A DNA stretch of 64,000 nucleotides from contig NZ_JAUCEN010000002.1 in NCBI RefSeq assembly GCF_030348945.1, positions 4,836,001-4,900,000 of the forward strand, in the 5' to 3' direction. Numbering within the stretch: position 1 is the stretch's first letter; each line of letters starts with the position of its first letter. Positions 28,650-36,541 of the stretch are shown here, piece after piece. The notes below the pieces were generated by a model. That model was not told the DNA's origin and made no database searches. It saw only the letters and a list, made by a program, of their open reading frames with translations. The DNA comes from Peribacillus sp. ACCC06369. GTDB lineage: Bacteria > Bacillota > Bacilli > Bacillales > DSM-1321. A program made the position numbers and the translations under genes.

Positions 28650-29036
28650 TTAGTTCCTTAACGCTTTTCTTACTTTCCTTGCAAAAACTAATGGGTCATC
28701 AACAGCTTCGATATTAACGTAAACCAAATTCGGATTATCAAAAAGCCACTCATTGTGTATGGATGAAGCTATTATTCCTTGTTTAAGAATGGAAGCAACA
28801 AAATTCTCGACTTCTTTTTGCAAGAGTGCTACCCTACCTAGGCACAATGCTCGTCCAGTCTTATTATCTCTTGATTCAAATGAGAAAGAAGAGGTTACTC
28901 TAAAACGTTTTCCTAAAATTTTTGCTTTTATTTCATTTCGATTTATGGTTGTCACACATTTTCCACCCGCAAACCCTTCTTGGCCGCCGATAATTCTTGC
29001 AAACTCTTGACAAATTAATTCATCATTAGATGCCAT
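28650..29036 (-). CDS. DUF1259 protein
   Basis: The 128-residue protein is a single DUF1259 (LppY/LpqO) domain: CQEFARIIGGQEGF, SFSFESRDNKTGRALCLGRV, ALLQKEVENFVASILKQGII, HNEWLFDNPNLVYVNIEA, DDPLVFARKVRKALRN. The second His of the usual HNHWLFD motif is Glu here, and the usual H in YIHFE is N. The function of the family is unknown. No signal peptide is present, unlike the mycobacterial lipoproteins. Start at ATG with GGAGGAG. The gene stands alone. Confidence 0.88.
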   Translation of the reverse strand: MASNDELICQEFARIIGGQEGFAGGKCVTTINRNEIKAKILGKRFRVTSSFSFESRDNKTGRALCLGRVALLQKEVENFVASILKQGIIASSIHNEWLFDNPNLVYVNIEAVDDPLVFARKVRKALRN

Positions 29037-29144
29037 CTATTCATCTCCTCCCTAGTATTAATAGGATATGAATTAATGAATAGATTCGAAACGGCTATGC
29101 AGCTCTTTTGAAATAAAAATTATGAAAATTATTTATATCTTATT

Positions 29145-29232
29145 CAAACTAACCTGCCACGTTAGTTCCATACAAAAAAGGCTGCCGCAGCAACCTCCCT
29201 TTTTGAACTAAACCACCCATTAGTTGAAGAAA
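29145..29232. repeat. dispersed repeat, copy D
   Basis: CAAACTAACCTGCCACGTTA, internal AAAAAAGGCTGCCGCAGCAA and right end AACTAAACCACCCATTAGTT; same layout as copy B. Confidence 0.6.
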
Positions 29233-29243
29233 TTTGTTGCCTA

Positions 29244-29465
29244 TTATTCTTGAGTGTACTCGTCACTTTTGTATTCTAAAAGATCTCCCGGCTGACAGTC
29301 TAAAGCCTTACAAATCGCTTCTAACGTGGATAGTCGAATCGCTTTTGCCTTTCCATTTTTCAATATAGAAAGGTTAGCCATTGTTATTCCAACCCTCTCC
29401 GAAAGTTCTGTTACGCTCATTTTCCTTTTAGCCAGCATCACATCAATATTGATTATTATTGCCAT
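29244..29465 (-). CDS. XRE-family HTH regulator (YozG-like)
   Basis: Started at the ATG at 29465 after GAGGTGA, the 73-residue product is one Cro/C1 helix-turn-helix: IINIDVMLAKRKMSVTELSE, RVGITMANLSILKNGKAKAI, LSTLEAICKALDCQPGDLLE. Regulators of this compact type are paired with DUF2975 membrane proteins, as YozG with YoaS in B. subtilis, and the gene upstream here encodes just such a protein, ten bases away. The two are certainly co-transcribed. The regulated process is unknown. Confidence 0.9.
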   Translation of the reverse strand: MAIIINIDVMLAKRKMSVTELSERVGITMANLSILKNGKAKAIRLSTLEAICKALDCQPGDLLEYKSDEYTQE

Positions 29466-29475
29466 GTTATTCACC

Positions 29476-29967
29476 TCAGACTATTAAGTCGTTCTCTGAT
29501 TTTATATCGATGGCTTCTTTTAAAAGTCTTTGAAGAACAGCCGCAAAGACCGCAATCACCATGGGAGCAAAAATCAAACCCATTCCGATTAGTACGAGAC
29601 CCGGTGCGTCATCTATCTCCGCCATGATATAGACGAGTGGCAGAGCTACCACGTACAATGCACTGATTGTGATGGCACAGTTTTTGATTTTCTTTAGGGC
29701 TCTTACAGATAATTCCGAGAAAGCTTGATTCTTGTCAATATAGCTTAAAAGGTTAAAAGATTGATACAAAGCGAAGTAAAATGGGATTGCCGAAACATAC
29801 ATAACCATTAAAATTCCATATACCACATAAGCCAAATCTGAACCTCTTTCTGCTACTTCATTTGCTTCATTCGCTATCTGAGGCAACAAAAATAGACACA
29901 AAGCAAGAACAGGAATGCCGATAAAAATAACAGCTACCTTTAAAAAGAGTGTTGAACTTGGTTTCAT
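29476..29967 (-). CDS. DUF2975 membrane protein (YoaS-like)
   Basis: The start is the ATG at 29967 (MKPSSTLFLK) after GAGGTG. The 163-residue product has four hydrophobic segments, the second and fourth flanked by charged loops (YQSFNLLSYIDKNQAFSELS between TM2 and TM3 is the DUF2975 signature region). It is located in the cell membrane and probably senses a signal for, or is regulated by, the XRE protein whose gene follows. Function unknown. Confidence 0.88.
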   Translation of the reverse strand: MKPSSTLFLKVAVIFIGIPVLALCLFLLPQIANEANEVAERGSDLAYVVYGILMVMYVSAIPFYFALYQSFNLLSYIDKNQAFSELSVRALKKIKNCAITISALYVVALPLVYIMAEIDDAPGLVLIGMGLIFAPMVIAVFAAVLQRLLKEAIDIKSENDLIV

Positions 29968-30138
29968 AAAAAGCACCTCATTTATTTATTGTCAAGTTGA
30001 ATTTAACACATGTTTTATTGTTTTACAATAAAATATTATTGATTATAATTACATTGTTATTGTTTATAGACATGATAAAAAGCATTCCTCATTACAGCGA
30101 AATGCTCTATAACTTTAAACCATTCAATTTATAACTTG

Positions 30139-30170
30139 TGCAACTAAACTTCCCTGTTAGTTCACCAATA
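30139..30170. repeat. dispersed repeat, copy E (left end only)
   Basis: GCAACTAAACTTCCCTGTTA followed by GTTCACCAATAAA; 17 of the 20 left-end bases follow the consensus pattern loosely. Confidence 0.35.
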
Positions 30171-30296
30171 AAATCAACAATATCCTTTAAAATTGCAAAA
30201 AAAAAAGTACAACACTTAATTCCCGCCATGGAATGTGACATATAGGAATTATTTGGGTATATGATAGGTATAGAATGTGTGGAAAGGTGTGATTGG

Positions 30297-31235
30297 ATGA
30301 TTGAAAAGTGGACTGGCGAAGAAATGGCAGATCTATCGGGGCAAACCATTGTAATCACTGGTGCTAATAGTGGAATCGGCTTCGAAACGACTTTTACACT
30401 GGCCGGTAAGGGGGCAGAAATCATTCTTGCCGTCCGGAATGCTTCAAAGGGTGAAAAGGCGGTCGATAGAATCATCTCGGTCCACCCTAAGGCAAATGTA
30501 CGCGTTATGCAGCTGGATTTAAGTGATTTAAGCAGCATTCGGCATTTTACTGATTCATATAAGGAAAACTATGACTCACTCTCCGTCCTTATCAATAACG
30601 CAGGTGTGATGATTCCGCCTTACAGCAAGACGAAGGATGGTTTCGAGCTACAATTCGGCAGCAATCATCTCGGTCATTTTGCTTTGACAGGCCTCCTGCT
30701 TCCGCGTATTCTTTCTACTCCAAAATCGCGGGTGGTCACGTTGAGTAGTTTGGCCGCCAACAATGGATTCATGGATTTCGAAAATCTAAATGGTGAAAAC
30801 GGTTATAAACCAATGAAATACTATGCGCAAAGCAAGCTGGCCAATCTTCTCTTTGCCCGCGAATTACAGAACAAATTCAACCAGCATGATGCAAACCCGA
30901 TTAGCATTGCCTGTCATCCGGGCCTTGCCCATACCAATCTCATGTCACGCGGATCTGGCAAGCCCATGAATAAATTTGTCCACTTTCTTTCCAAAACCAT
31001 CACCCAGCCCGCAAATCTGGGCGCATTGCCCACTCTTTATGCCGCAACGGAACCTACATTAACAGGCGGGGAGTATATCGGTCCCGATGGCAAGAAAAGC
31101 AGAAAAGGCTTTCCTAGAAAAGACGATATCATCGATACCTTATATAATGAAGAAACTTCGAAAAGATTATGGGATATTTCGGAATCCATGACAGAGGTCA
31201 ACTATCGTTTCACTGAAAGCATTACGCCAACCTAA
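30297..31235 (+). CDS. short-chain dehydrogenase/reductase
   Basis: Started at the ATG at 30297 (AAAGGTGTGATTGG before it), the product has 312 residues. It is a classical SDR: cofactor motif TGANSGIGFETTF (about residues 22-34), DLSDLSSI, VLINNAGVM, the Ser of VTLSSLAA and the active-site YYAQSKLAN (YxxxK). It resembles the retinol-dehydrogenase/WW-oxidoreductase-like subgroup with the extra C-terminal part. NAD(P)-dependent oxidation of an alcohol or sterol-like substrate is the family role; the physiological substrate is unknown. Monocistronic. Confidence 0.88.
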   Translation: MIEKWTGEEMADLSGQTIVITGANSGIGFETTFTLAGKGAEIILAVRNASKGEKAVDRIISVHPKANVRVMQLDLSDLSSIRHFTDSYKENYDSLSVLINNAGVMIPPYSKTKDGFELQFGSNHLGHFALTGLLLPRILSTPKSRVVTLSSLAANNGFMDFENLNGENGYKPMKYYAQSKLANLLFARELQNKFNQHDANPISIACHPGLAHTNLMSRGSGKPMNKFVHFLSKTITQPANLGALPTLYAATEPTLTGGEYIGPDGKKSRKGFPRKDDIIDTLYNEETSKRLWDISESMTEVNYRFTESITPT

Positions 31236-31298
31236 CTAAAATGCTCCCCCATTAAAGCGGGCTTAGAGGTTAAGTCTGCTGCCCATGAACATGAAAAA

Positions 31299-31327
31299 AA
31301 AAGAGGGGGCATAATGCCCCCTCTTTT
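31299..31327. terminator. bidirectional terminator
   Basis: AAAAGAGGGGGC pairs with GCCCCCTCTTTT between the convergent SDR and ppiB genes. Confidence 0.9.
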
Positions 31328-31335
31328 CACTTCTA

Positions 31336-31776
31336 TCATTCAGCGTCAAAAACTTCGACTTTTTCCATTTTGTCGCCATTTTTCATAGCTTTTGCTGTTT
31401 CAAGTCCAGATGTCACTTTACCGAATACCGTGTGAACGCCGTTAAGATGCGGTTGTGGTGCGTGCACGATAAAGAATTGGCTTGAGCCTGTATCTTTTCC
31501 GGCATGTGCCATTGATAGGCTGCCTGCCTCATGTTTGTGAGGGTTTCCTACTGTTTCACATTTGATTTGTGTGCCGCTTCCGCCTGCACCTGTACCTGTT
31601 GGATCTCCGCCTTGGCTTACGAAACCAGGGATGACACGGTGAAAGACTACGCCGTTATAAAATCCTGTGTTTGCTAAGTTTTCGAAGTTGGCAACTGTGT
31701 TCGGTGCTTCGTTCGGGAAAAGGTCGAATTCGATCTTTTCTCCATTTTCCATAAGTATGTATCCTTTTTTAGCCAT
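31336..31776 (-). CDS. ppiB: peptidyl-prolyl cis-trans isomerase (cyclophilin)
   Basis: Started at the ATG at 31776 ([17 protein letters not shown]) with AAAGGAGATG, the protein has 146 residues, as expected for Bacillus PpiB (143). The cyclophilin core is complete: [52 protein letters not shown]. The Arg and Phe of FHRV and the QFF motif line the active site. It catalyses proline isomerisation in the cytosol during folding. Longer in-frame sequence to 31857 has no ribosome site. Confidence 0.95.
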   Translation of the reverse strand: MAKKGYILMENGEKIEFDLFPNEAPNTVANFENLANTGFYNGVVFHRVIPGFVSQGGDPTGTGAGGSGTQIKCETVGNPHKHEAGSLSMAHAGKDTGSSQFFIVHAPQPHLNGVHTVFGKVTSGLETAKAMKNGDKMEKVEVFDAE

Positions 31777-31942
31777 GTAAAACATCTCCTTTAATATGAA
31801 CTGAACTGAATCAAATCTAATAGTAACATTTTTAGAAGCAGAAAGAAAAGCAAGCACTACTTATTTCGATTTGTATCATTATACATCACAACGTTTTTTC
31901 TTATATAATTGGATAGATTCATTATAAAAGGGGGAACGAACC

Positions 31943-32935
31943 ATGATACAGCAATTTGATGCATTAGTCGTGAACAAGCAAGATGATCAATTCACCGTTA
32001 ACATTCAGAAACTATCAGTTGATGATCTGCCGCAAGAGGATGTGCTCATCCGTGTTCATTATTCCGGTGTGAACTATAAAGATAGCCTTGCCAGCATTCC
32101 AAATGGAAACATTGTCAGCAGCTATCCGATCGTTCCGGGAATTGATATGGCTGGTGTTGTCGTTTCATCTGAGGATTCCCGCTTTAAAAAAGGGGACGAA
32201 GTCATTGCGACCTCCTATGGGATTGGCGTTTCACAATCCGGCGGCTACAGTCAATTTGCCCGTGTTCCTGCAGATTGGATCGTTCCGCTTCCTGATGGCC
32301 TTACAATGAAAGAGGCGATGATCATCGGAACGGCTGGTTTCACTGCAGCTTTATCGGTTCAGCGCCTGGAAGAAAATGACCTTACTCCTGGGCAAGGGAG
32401 CGTTCTCGTCACTGGGGCAACTGGCGGGGTTGGCAGTTTCGCTGTCTCGATCCTTTCCAATCTAGGCTATTCCGTTGAAGCGAGTACAGGAAAAGAATCG
32501 GAACATGGATACCTGAAGGAAATCGGTGCGACGACTATTATATCCCGTGAAGATGTATATGATGGCAAGCTGCGGGCACTGGGCAAACAGAAGTGGAGCG
32601 GGGCGGTAGATCCCGTCGGCGGTGAACCGTTAGCCTCGGTCCTTAGCCAAATCAAGTATGGCGGATCTGTAGCGGTCAGTGGATTAACGGCTGGTACAAG
32701 CCTTCCTGCCACCGTCTTTCCATTTATCCTCAGAGGCGTTAATTTACTTGGTATCGATTCGGTCAATTGCCCGATGGATACAAGATTGAAAGTTTGGCAT
32801 CGCCTTGCCACCGACTTTAAACTTACGCATTTAGAACAGCTCGTTCAACAGGAAATTACAATTGATGAATTGCCTGACATCCTTCCTACCCTATTAAAAG
32901 GGGAAGCAAGAGGCAGAACGATCGTTAAGCTATAA
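31943..32935 (+). CDS. YhdH/AcuI-type zinc-free quinone oxidoreductase (acrylyl-CoA reductase family)
   Basis: The 330-residue MDR-superfamily enzyme matches the YhdH/AcuI group: RVHYSGVNYKDSLAS, YPIVPGIDMAGVV, the Rossmann motif VTGATGGVGSFAVSIL (about residues 151-166) and LLGIDSVNCPMDTR. No catalytic-zinc cysteines are seen. Members reduce acrylyl-CoA to propionyl-CoA or quinones with NADPH. The gene has an AAAGGGGGAACG site and ends at its own terminator. Which of the activities applies is not known. Confidence 0.88.
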   Translation: MIQQFDALVVNKQDDQFTVNIQKLSVDDLPQEDVLIRVHYSGVNYKDSLASIPNGNIVSSYPIVPGIDMAGVVVSSEDSRFKKGDEVIATSYGIGVSQSGGYSQFARVPADWIVPLPDGLTMKEAMIIGTAGFTAALSVQRLEENDLTPGQGSVLVTGATGGVGSFAVSILSNLGYSVEASTGKESEHGYLKEIGATTIISREDVYDGKLRALGKQKWSGAVDPVGGEPLASVLSQIKYGGSVAVSGLTAGTSLPATVFPFILRGVNLLGIDSVNCPMDTRLKVWHRLATDFKLTHLEQLVQQEITIDELPDILPTLLKGEARGRTIVKL

Positions 32936-32939
32936 TCCA

Positions 32940-32974
32940 AAAAGTGACGAGAGCATGGCTTCTCGTCACTTTTC
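32940..32974. terminator. bidirectional terminator
   Basis: AAAAGTGACGAGA pairs with TCTCGTCACTTTT; the stop of the kinase gene on the other strand lies at its edge. Confidence 0.85.
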
Positions 32975-34439
32975 ATTGTGAACTTTCGTTGATTGGGAGA
33001 ATGATTTCTACAATCGTCCCTTTTCCCACTTCGCTGCTGAAATGAATTTCCCCATTATGTTCATGGATGATTTTAGTACTGACCATGAGCCCCAACCCTG
33101 TTCCTTTTTCCGAGGTGCTATAAAAAGGCTGACCTATATGCTTCATGCGCTCATTTGAGATTCCACAACCTTGATCAATGAATCGGATCATTGCGGAGGC
33201 GCCCTCATGGTTTAACTGTATATGAAGTTTGCCGCCATTCGGCATGGCTTCTATCGCATTATTGACGACATTCGTGAATACTTGTTTTAACTGATTCGGT
33301 TCGCCAATGACTGATGCCAAATCCGTATTGAATTCCTTGATGATTTCAACATCATTCAATATCGCTTGAAACTCGGCTAACGTAATCACACTATCCAATA
33401 TTTCGTTAAGCCGTATCGATTCACAAACCTTCGCTTCAGGCTCTGCTAAACTTAAAAATTCATTGGCCAGGATTTCGATTTTCTCAACTTCACTGACCGT
33501 CATTTCAAGATAGTCCTTTTGCTCAGGGTCTTCCCTTAATAATTGTAAAAATCCTTTTACCGTAGTTAATGGATTTCTTATTTCATGTGCGATACCCGCA
33601 GCCATCTGTCCTACCGCTGATAACATATTGGATTTACAGAGCAGCTCATCGGTCTTTTTACGCTCCGTAATATCCCTGCAGAATACCTGTATGGCTGGCT
33701 GACCTTTATAAATAATCGGAAGCCCGAGTGTTTCTCCATAAAATACTTGTCCGTCAAGTCGAATAAACTTTTGTTCCAGTAAACCAACCGCCTGATAATC
33801 GTCCCTCATTATCTCGATTCTTTTTTGTACACTTTCCCGGGAATCCAGGTGAACGAATTGAAAAACTGATTTACCGATAATATCTTCCACACTATCCATC
33901 CCAAGCATTTTTGCCCCCATGGGATTCATATACTCTATGATCCCATTGCGATGCACAAAAATCGCTTCAGGTGACACCTCCACTAAACTGCGATACCTTT
34001 GTTCACTTTCCTTCAAGGCAGCTTCAGCAAGTTTTTGATTCGTGATATCCCGATAAACGAAGACCAGTGCACACGGCTCATTTTCTTTATCCCGGATATT
34101 AAATAGGGAGATGCTCACATCGATTAACCGGCCATCCTTCCTTTGCCTGACCGTTTCAAAGCCTTTCTTTTGTACCCCAGCCCTAATCTGGTCATGCAAT
34201 CCTTTGACTGATTCCTTCAAGAATTCAGGAATAATGGGAAATGGCATGCCAATGAGCTCATCATTCGTCCAACCAAAAAACTCTTCAAAAGCTGCATTTA
34301 CTTGAAGAGTCTTACCTTTCAGATCAACAATGGAAATGGCGTCCGGGTTATTCTCCATGAAAGACCTGAATTTCCAAGTATTATCCTCCGACTGCTCCCC
34401 CATTTGCCCTTGTCCATAATTAATAAGCTCTTTACTCAT
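32973..34439 (-). CDS. PAS-domain sensor histidine kinase (sporulation-kinase-like)
   Basis: Taking the ATG at 34439 (a TTG just before is an alternative), the 488-residue protein has two PAS domains (about 25-135 and 145-255, each with a PAC-like end: VFVYRDITNQKLAE, VFCRDITERKKTDE), a HisKA domain with the phospho-acceptor in GIAHEIRNPLTTVKGFLQLL (about 285-304) and a HATPase with N-box VVNNAIEAMPNGG, DQGCGIS and STSEKGTGLGLMVS. There is no membrane segment, as in KinA/KinE-type kinases that feed the Spo0 phosphorelay. No response regulator gene lies beside it, which also fits an orphan phosphorelay kinase; this role is inferred. Confidence 0.88.
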   Translation of the reverse strand: MSKELINYGQGQMGEQSEDNTWKFRSFMENNPDAISIVDLKGKTLQVNAAFEEFFGWTNDELIGMPFPIIPEFLKESVKGLHDQIRAGVQKKGFETVRQRKDGRLIDVSISLFNIRDKENEPCALVFVYRDITNQKLAEAALKESEQRYRSLVEVSPEAIFVHRNGIIEYMNPMGAKMLGMDSVEDIIGKSVFQFVHLDSRESVQKRIEIMRDDYQAVGLLEQKFIRLDGQVFYGETLGLPIIYKGQPAIQVFCRDITERKKTDELLCKSNMLSAVGQMAAGIAHEIRNPLTTVKGFLQLLREDPEQKDYLEMTVSEVEKIEILANEFLSLAEPEAKVCESIRLNEILDSVITLAEFQAILNDVEIIKEFNTDLASVIGEPNQLKQVFTNVVNNAIEAMPNGGKLHIQLNHEGASAMIRFIDQGCGISNERMKHIGQPFYSTSEKGTGLGLMVSTKIIHEHNGEIHFSSEVGKGTIVEIILPINESSQ

Positions 34440-34550
34440 CAATTTTTTTATTCCTTTCTTATCCGGAAATTTACTGTCTCAATTTTACAGTAACAGTAAA
34501 TCATTTGCCAGTTTTATCATATGATATTTACCATTTAGGGATTGATGCAC

Positions 34551-34586
34551 AAAGAGGCTAAACCTCCATAAGGTTCAGCCTCTTCA
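34551..34586 (-). terminator. terminator of cwlJ
   Basis: On the minus strand AAGAGGCTGAACCT pairs with AGGTTTAGCCTCTT. Confidence 0.8.
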
Positions 34587-35015
34587 TTAAAATGTATTAT
34601 AAATATTTTGACACTCTGCACCTGTTGGTTCATAAAAGCAATGAAGCTTGAATCGCCCAACCAGAGGCTGATTATACCAGGTTGCCGGACAATCTCCCGG
34701 TGGCCTGAAGTACCATAGGCTAAATTTCGAGGGCCATAGCCTTTCACCACTTACACTGCGGCGTGCAAGCCTTTTTTCCCTATCCCTTGCTCGTTGATAA
34801 AAATACCCCTTCTGCACAGCTTCAAAGGCATGTTCCTGATAAATCATGTCTGGAATCGTCCTTAACCCTTTGAAATCGGAACAATTCGACCTGATCCGAT
34901 TCACCCCTACATTCCCGATCATCAACATGCCTTGATCGCCTTCGCCCTCGCCTTCAGCTCTAAGCAACCTTGCCAATAAAGCAATATCGGCATCAGTGTG
35001 CTTTACAACAGCCAT
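34587..35015 (-). CDS. cwlJ: spore cortex-lytic hydrolase CwlJ
   Basis: The 142-residue protein is a bare hydrolase-2 (SleB/CwlJ) domain without signal peptide, the exact size of B. subtilis CwlJ (142). Motifs: LLARLLRAEGEGEGDQGMLM with the catalytic Glu, IGNVGVNRIRSNCSDF, TIPDMIYQ, and the Trp/Tyr/Phe-rich end. CwlJ is made in the mother cell, deposited in the coat and degrades cortex peptidoglycan during germination. Its usual partner gerQ is not next to it. Start at ATG with GGAGGTGATAGG. A structured RNA locus lies about 115 bp upstream on the other strand. Confidence 0.93.
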   Translation of the reverse strand: MAVVKHTDADIALLARLLRAEGEGEGDQGMLMIGNVGVNRIRSNCSDFKGLRTIPDMIYQEHAFEAVQKGYFYQRARDREKRLARRSVSGERLWPSKFSLWYFRPPGDCPATWYNQPLVGRFKLHCFYEPTGAECQNIYNTF

Positions 35016-35119
35016 CCTATCACCTCCACTTTTTTATCCTATGCCTTGGAGATGGTAAAATGCTCCGTTTTTTAACAAAATCTTCATATAGCGTACATGT
35101 CCCATCAATAATACAATCC

Positions 35120-35125
35120 TATACT
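35120..35125 (+). promoter_or_regulatory. -10 element before structured RNA copy 1
   Basis: TATACT ends 7 bases before the first conserved base of the RNA at 35132. No convincing -35 for the main sigma factor is seen at 16-18 bp spacing. Confidence 0.45.
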
Positions 35126-35131
35126 TAAGTA

Positions 35132-35233
35132 AGGTTGGATAGCACGAGTGGCTATCATGGTATATGGCGAAGGCGGGGCCAATACTTTCTTATACATATA
35201 AAAAAGGCGGCACATATTGTGCCGTCTTTTATC
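35132..35233 (+). ncRNA. structured RNA of a duplicated family, copy 1
   Basis: The first 56 bases (35132-35187) match 46885-46940 at 46 positions. Two hairpins are kept: GATAGC/GCTATC (35138-35143 with 35151-35156) and GTAT..GGC / GCC.ATAC (35160-35168 with 35178-35185). The transcript would run about 100 nt to the terminator at 35200-35233. No open frame is shared with copy 2: here the frame is interrupted. The family is not assigned; a conserved endospore-former sporulation RNA is one possibility. Confidence 0.65.
35200..35233. terminator. terminator of RNA copy 1 and of the DUF1292 gene
   Basis: AAAAAGGCGGCAC pairs with GTGCCGTCTTTT, A and T tracts on both sides. Confidence 0.85.
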
Positions 35234-35241
35234 TTGTCCCA

Positions 35242-35511
35242 TCATTCTTTCTCTTCAAATGCGGCTTCAAACGCCAATGATACCTTTTCGAACTCTTCAT
35301 CCGATTCGATATCGAGCAGCTCACCTTCGCCTTCGACCCTGAAAAAGAAAATATCGATATCTTCTTCAGTATCCTCTTCAATATCCTCAAGCAAACCTAC
35401 CGCTACATATTCCGTTCCTTCTACATCCAATGATCCTAAAACCTCAACTTCATGGCCTTCATCATTATCATCAGAAAGAGTGAAAACTTCACCTTCACGA
35501 ATTTTTCCCAT
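35242..35511 (-). CDS. DUF1292 protein (YrzB-like)
   Basis: The 89-residue, very acidic protein is a single DUF1292 domain: EGEVFTLSDDNDEGHEVEVL, GTEYVAVGL, IFFFRVEGEGELLDIESDEE, FEKVSLAFEAAFEE. The ATG has AGGAGAGG upstream. DUF1292 proteins such as YrzB are common in Firmicutes, cytosolic and of unknown role. Single gene, sharing a terminator with the RNA on the opposite strand. Confidence 0.88.
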   Translation of the reverse strand: MGKIREGEVFTLSDDNDEGHEVEVLGSLDVEGTEYVAVGLLEDIEEDTEEDIDIFFFRVEGEGELLDIESDEEFEKVSLAFEAAFEEKE

Positions 35512-35871
35512 ATTACCTCTCCTCTCATATCCATTAATAATGGTGTTGTTTCCATAGTATATCGACTAATCCATATAGAAACAAATATTTGCCTTGTAAA
35601 AATATAAATTCTATTCTTTCCAACATAATGTAATGTAAACACAATAATTTTATACCTCGAATCTGAATAGACAATATTATGAAAAAAAATAAAAAATATC
35701 ATCCATAACGTCACAGCTCACCTTTCAATATTCACCAATAATTCCTCTTCATTAACATTATTTTAAATATTATCTAAAAAAGGCTATAAAAATGTAATTT
35801 AATTCCGAATAATGTTATACATACTATTAATCAGCATATTGCACATGAACATAATGAAGGAGGAAGTTTTC

Positions 35872-36258
35872 TTGGCTGCGAAAAGGGTCGATCACATTGG
35901 CATCGTTGTAAAAGATCTTGAAAAATCCATCGCCTTTTATCAAGATGTGCTGGATTTAAAATTAAAATTACGCATGCCTCATACTAATGGGGTAATCGAA
36001 CTGGCATTCCTGGGTTACGAAGAGTCGGACGAAACAGAAATAGAATTGATTCAAGGATATAGCGACACACTGCCATCCGAAGCAACGATCCACCATTTTG
36101 CCATTACCGTGGATGATATCGAAGAAGAATATGCCCGGATCAAAAGCTTGGATAACACCGAGCTTATTGAGGAGGAAATCGTCACACTTCCAAATGGTTA
36201 TCGCTATTTCTACGTTTATGGACCAGAAAAAGAGTGGATTGAATTTTTCCAAAGGTAA
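35872..36258 (+). CDS. VOC-family (glyoxalase-like) protein
   Basis: The start is the TTG at 35872, eight bases after AAGGAGGAAG; upstream in-frame codons to 35812 precede that site. The 128-residue protein is a vicinal-oxygen-chelate domain of two beta-alpha-beta-beta-beta modules: VDHIGIVVKDLEKSIAFYQD with the first His, ELAFLGYEE with a Glu, HHFAITVDDIEEEYARI with the second His and WIEFFQR with the final Glu, i.e. the four ligands of glyoxalase I or methylmalonyl-CoA epimerase-like enzymes. Activity is not determined. Confidence 0.88.
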   Translation: MAAKRVDHIGIVVKDLEKSIAFYQDVLDLKLKLRMPHTNGVIELAFLGYEESDETEIELIQGYSDTLPSEATIHHFAITVDDIEEEYARIKSLDNTELIEEEIVTLPNGYRYFYVYGPEKEWIEFFQR

Positions 36259-36268
36259 CTAGCATACT

Positions 36269-36302
36269 AAAAAAGCAGAGTCCATGGGATTTCTGCTTTT
36301 TT
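36269..36302. terminator. terminator of VOC gene
   Basis: AAAAAAGCAGA and TCTGCTTTTTT. Confidence 0.85.
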
Positions 36303-36318
36303 AACGTTCACTCTTAAG

Positions 36319-36457
36319 CTATTCCTTCTGAACGGCCTTCAAAAATAACACTTCAGTCCATTTCCCATGAGCTTTTCCATGATAAATAACAGTCGCGCTT
36401 TCAAATGGTACATTCATTTCATTTATAGCGAGAAAATCAAATTTTACAGATAAAAAA
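36319..36457 (-). pseudogene. possible remnant of a small protein gene
   Basis: A minus-strand frame reads KKGFLSVKFDFLAINEMNVP, then FESATVIYHGKAHGKWTEVL and FLKAVQKE before TAG at 36319. Composition looks coding, but the only in-frame ATG (36417) has no ribosome site and an in-frame stop lies just upstream, so it seems to be a decayed gene or part of one. Family not recognised. Confidence 0.35.
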
Positions 36458-36541
36458 CCTTTCTTTACTTAAATGAAGGAATTTCTTAATATATCCCATA
36501 TATCCTTAGATGTATCAAGTATATTTTTGGAGGTATGCATT

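Noticed and set aside
26400..30200. Intact insertion sequence or prophage in the accessory stretch
   Set aside because: No transposase, integrase or phage structural frame is present; only short repeats and possible remnants.
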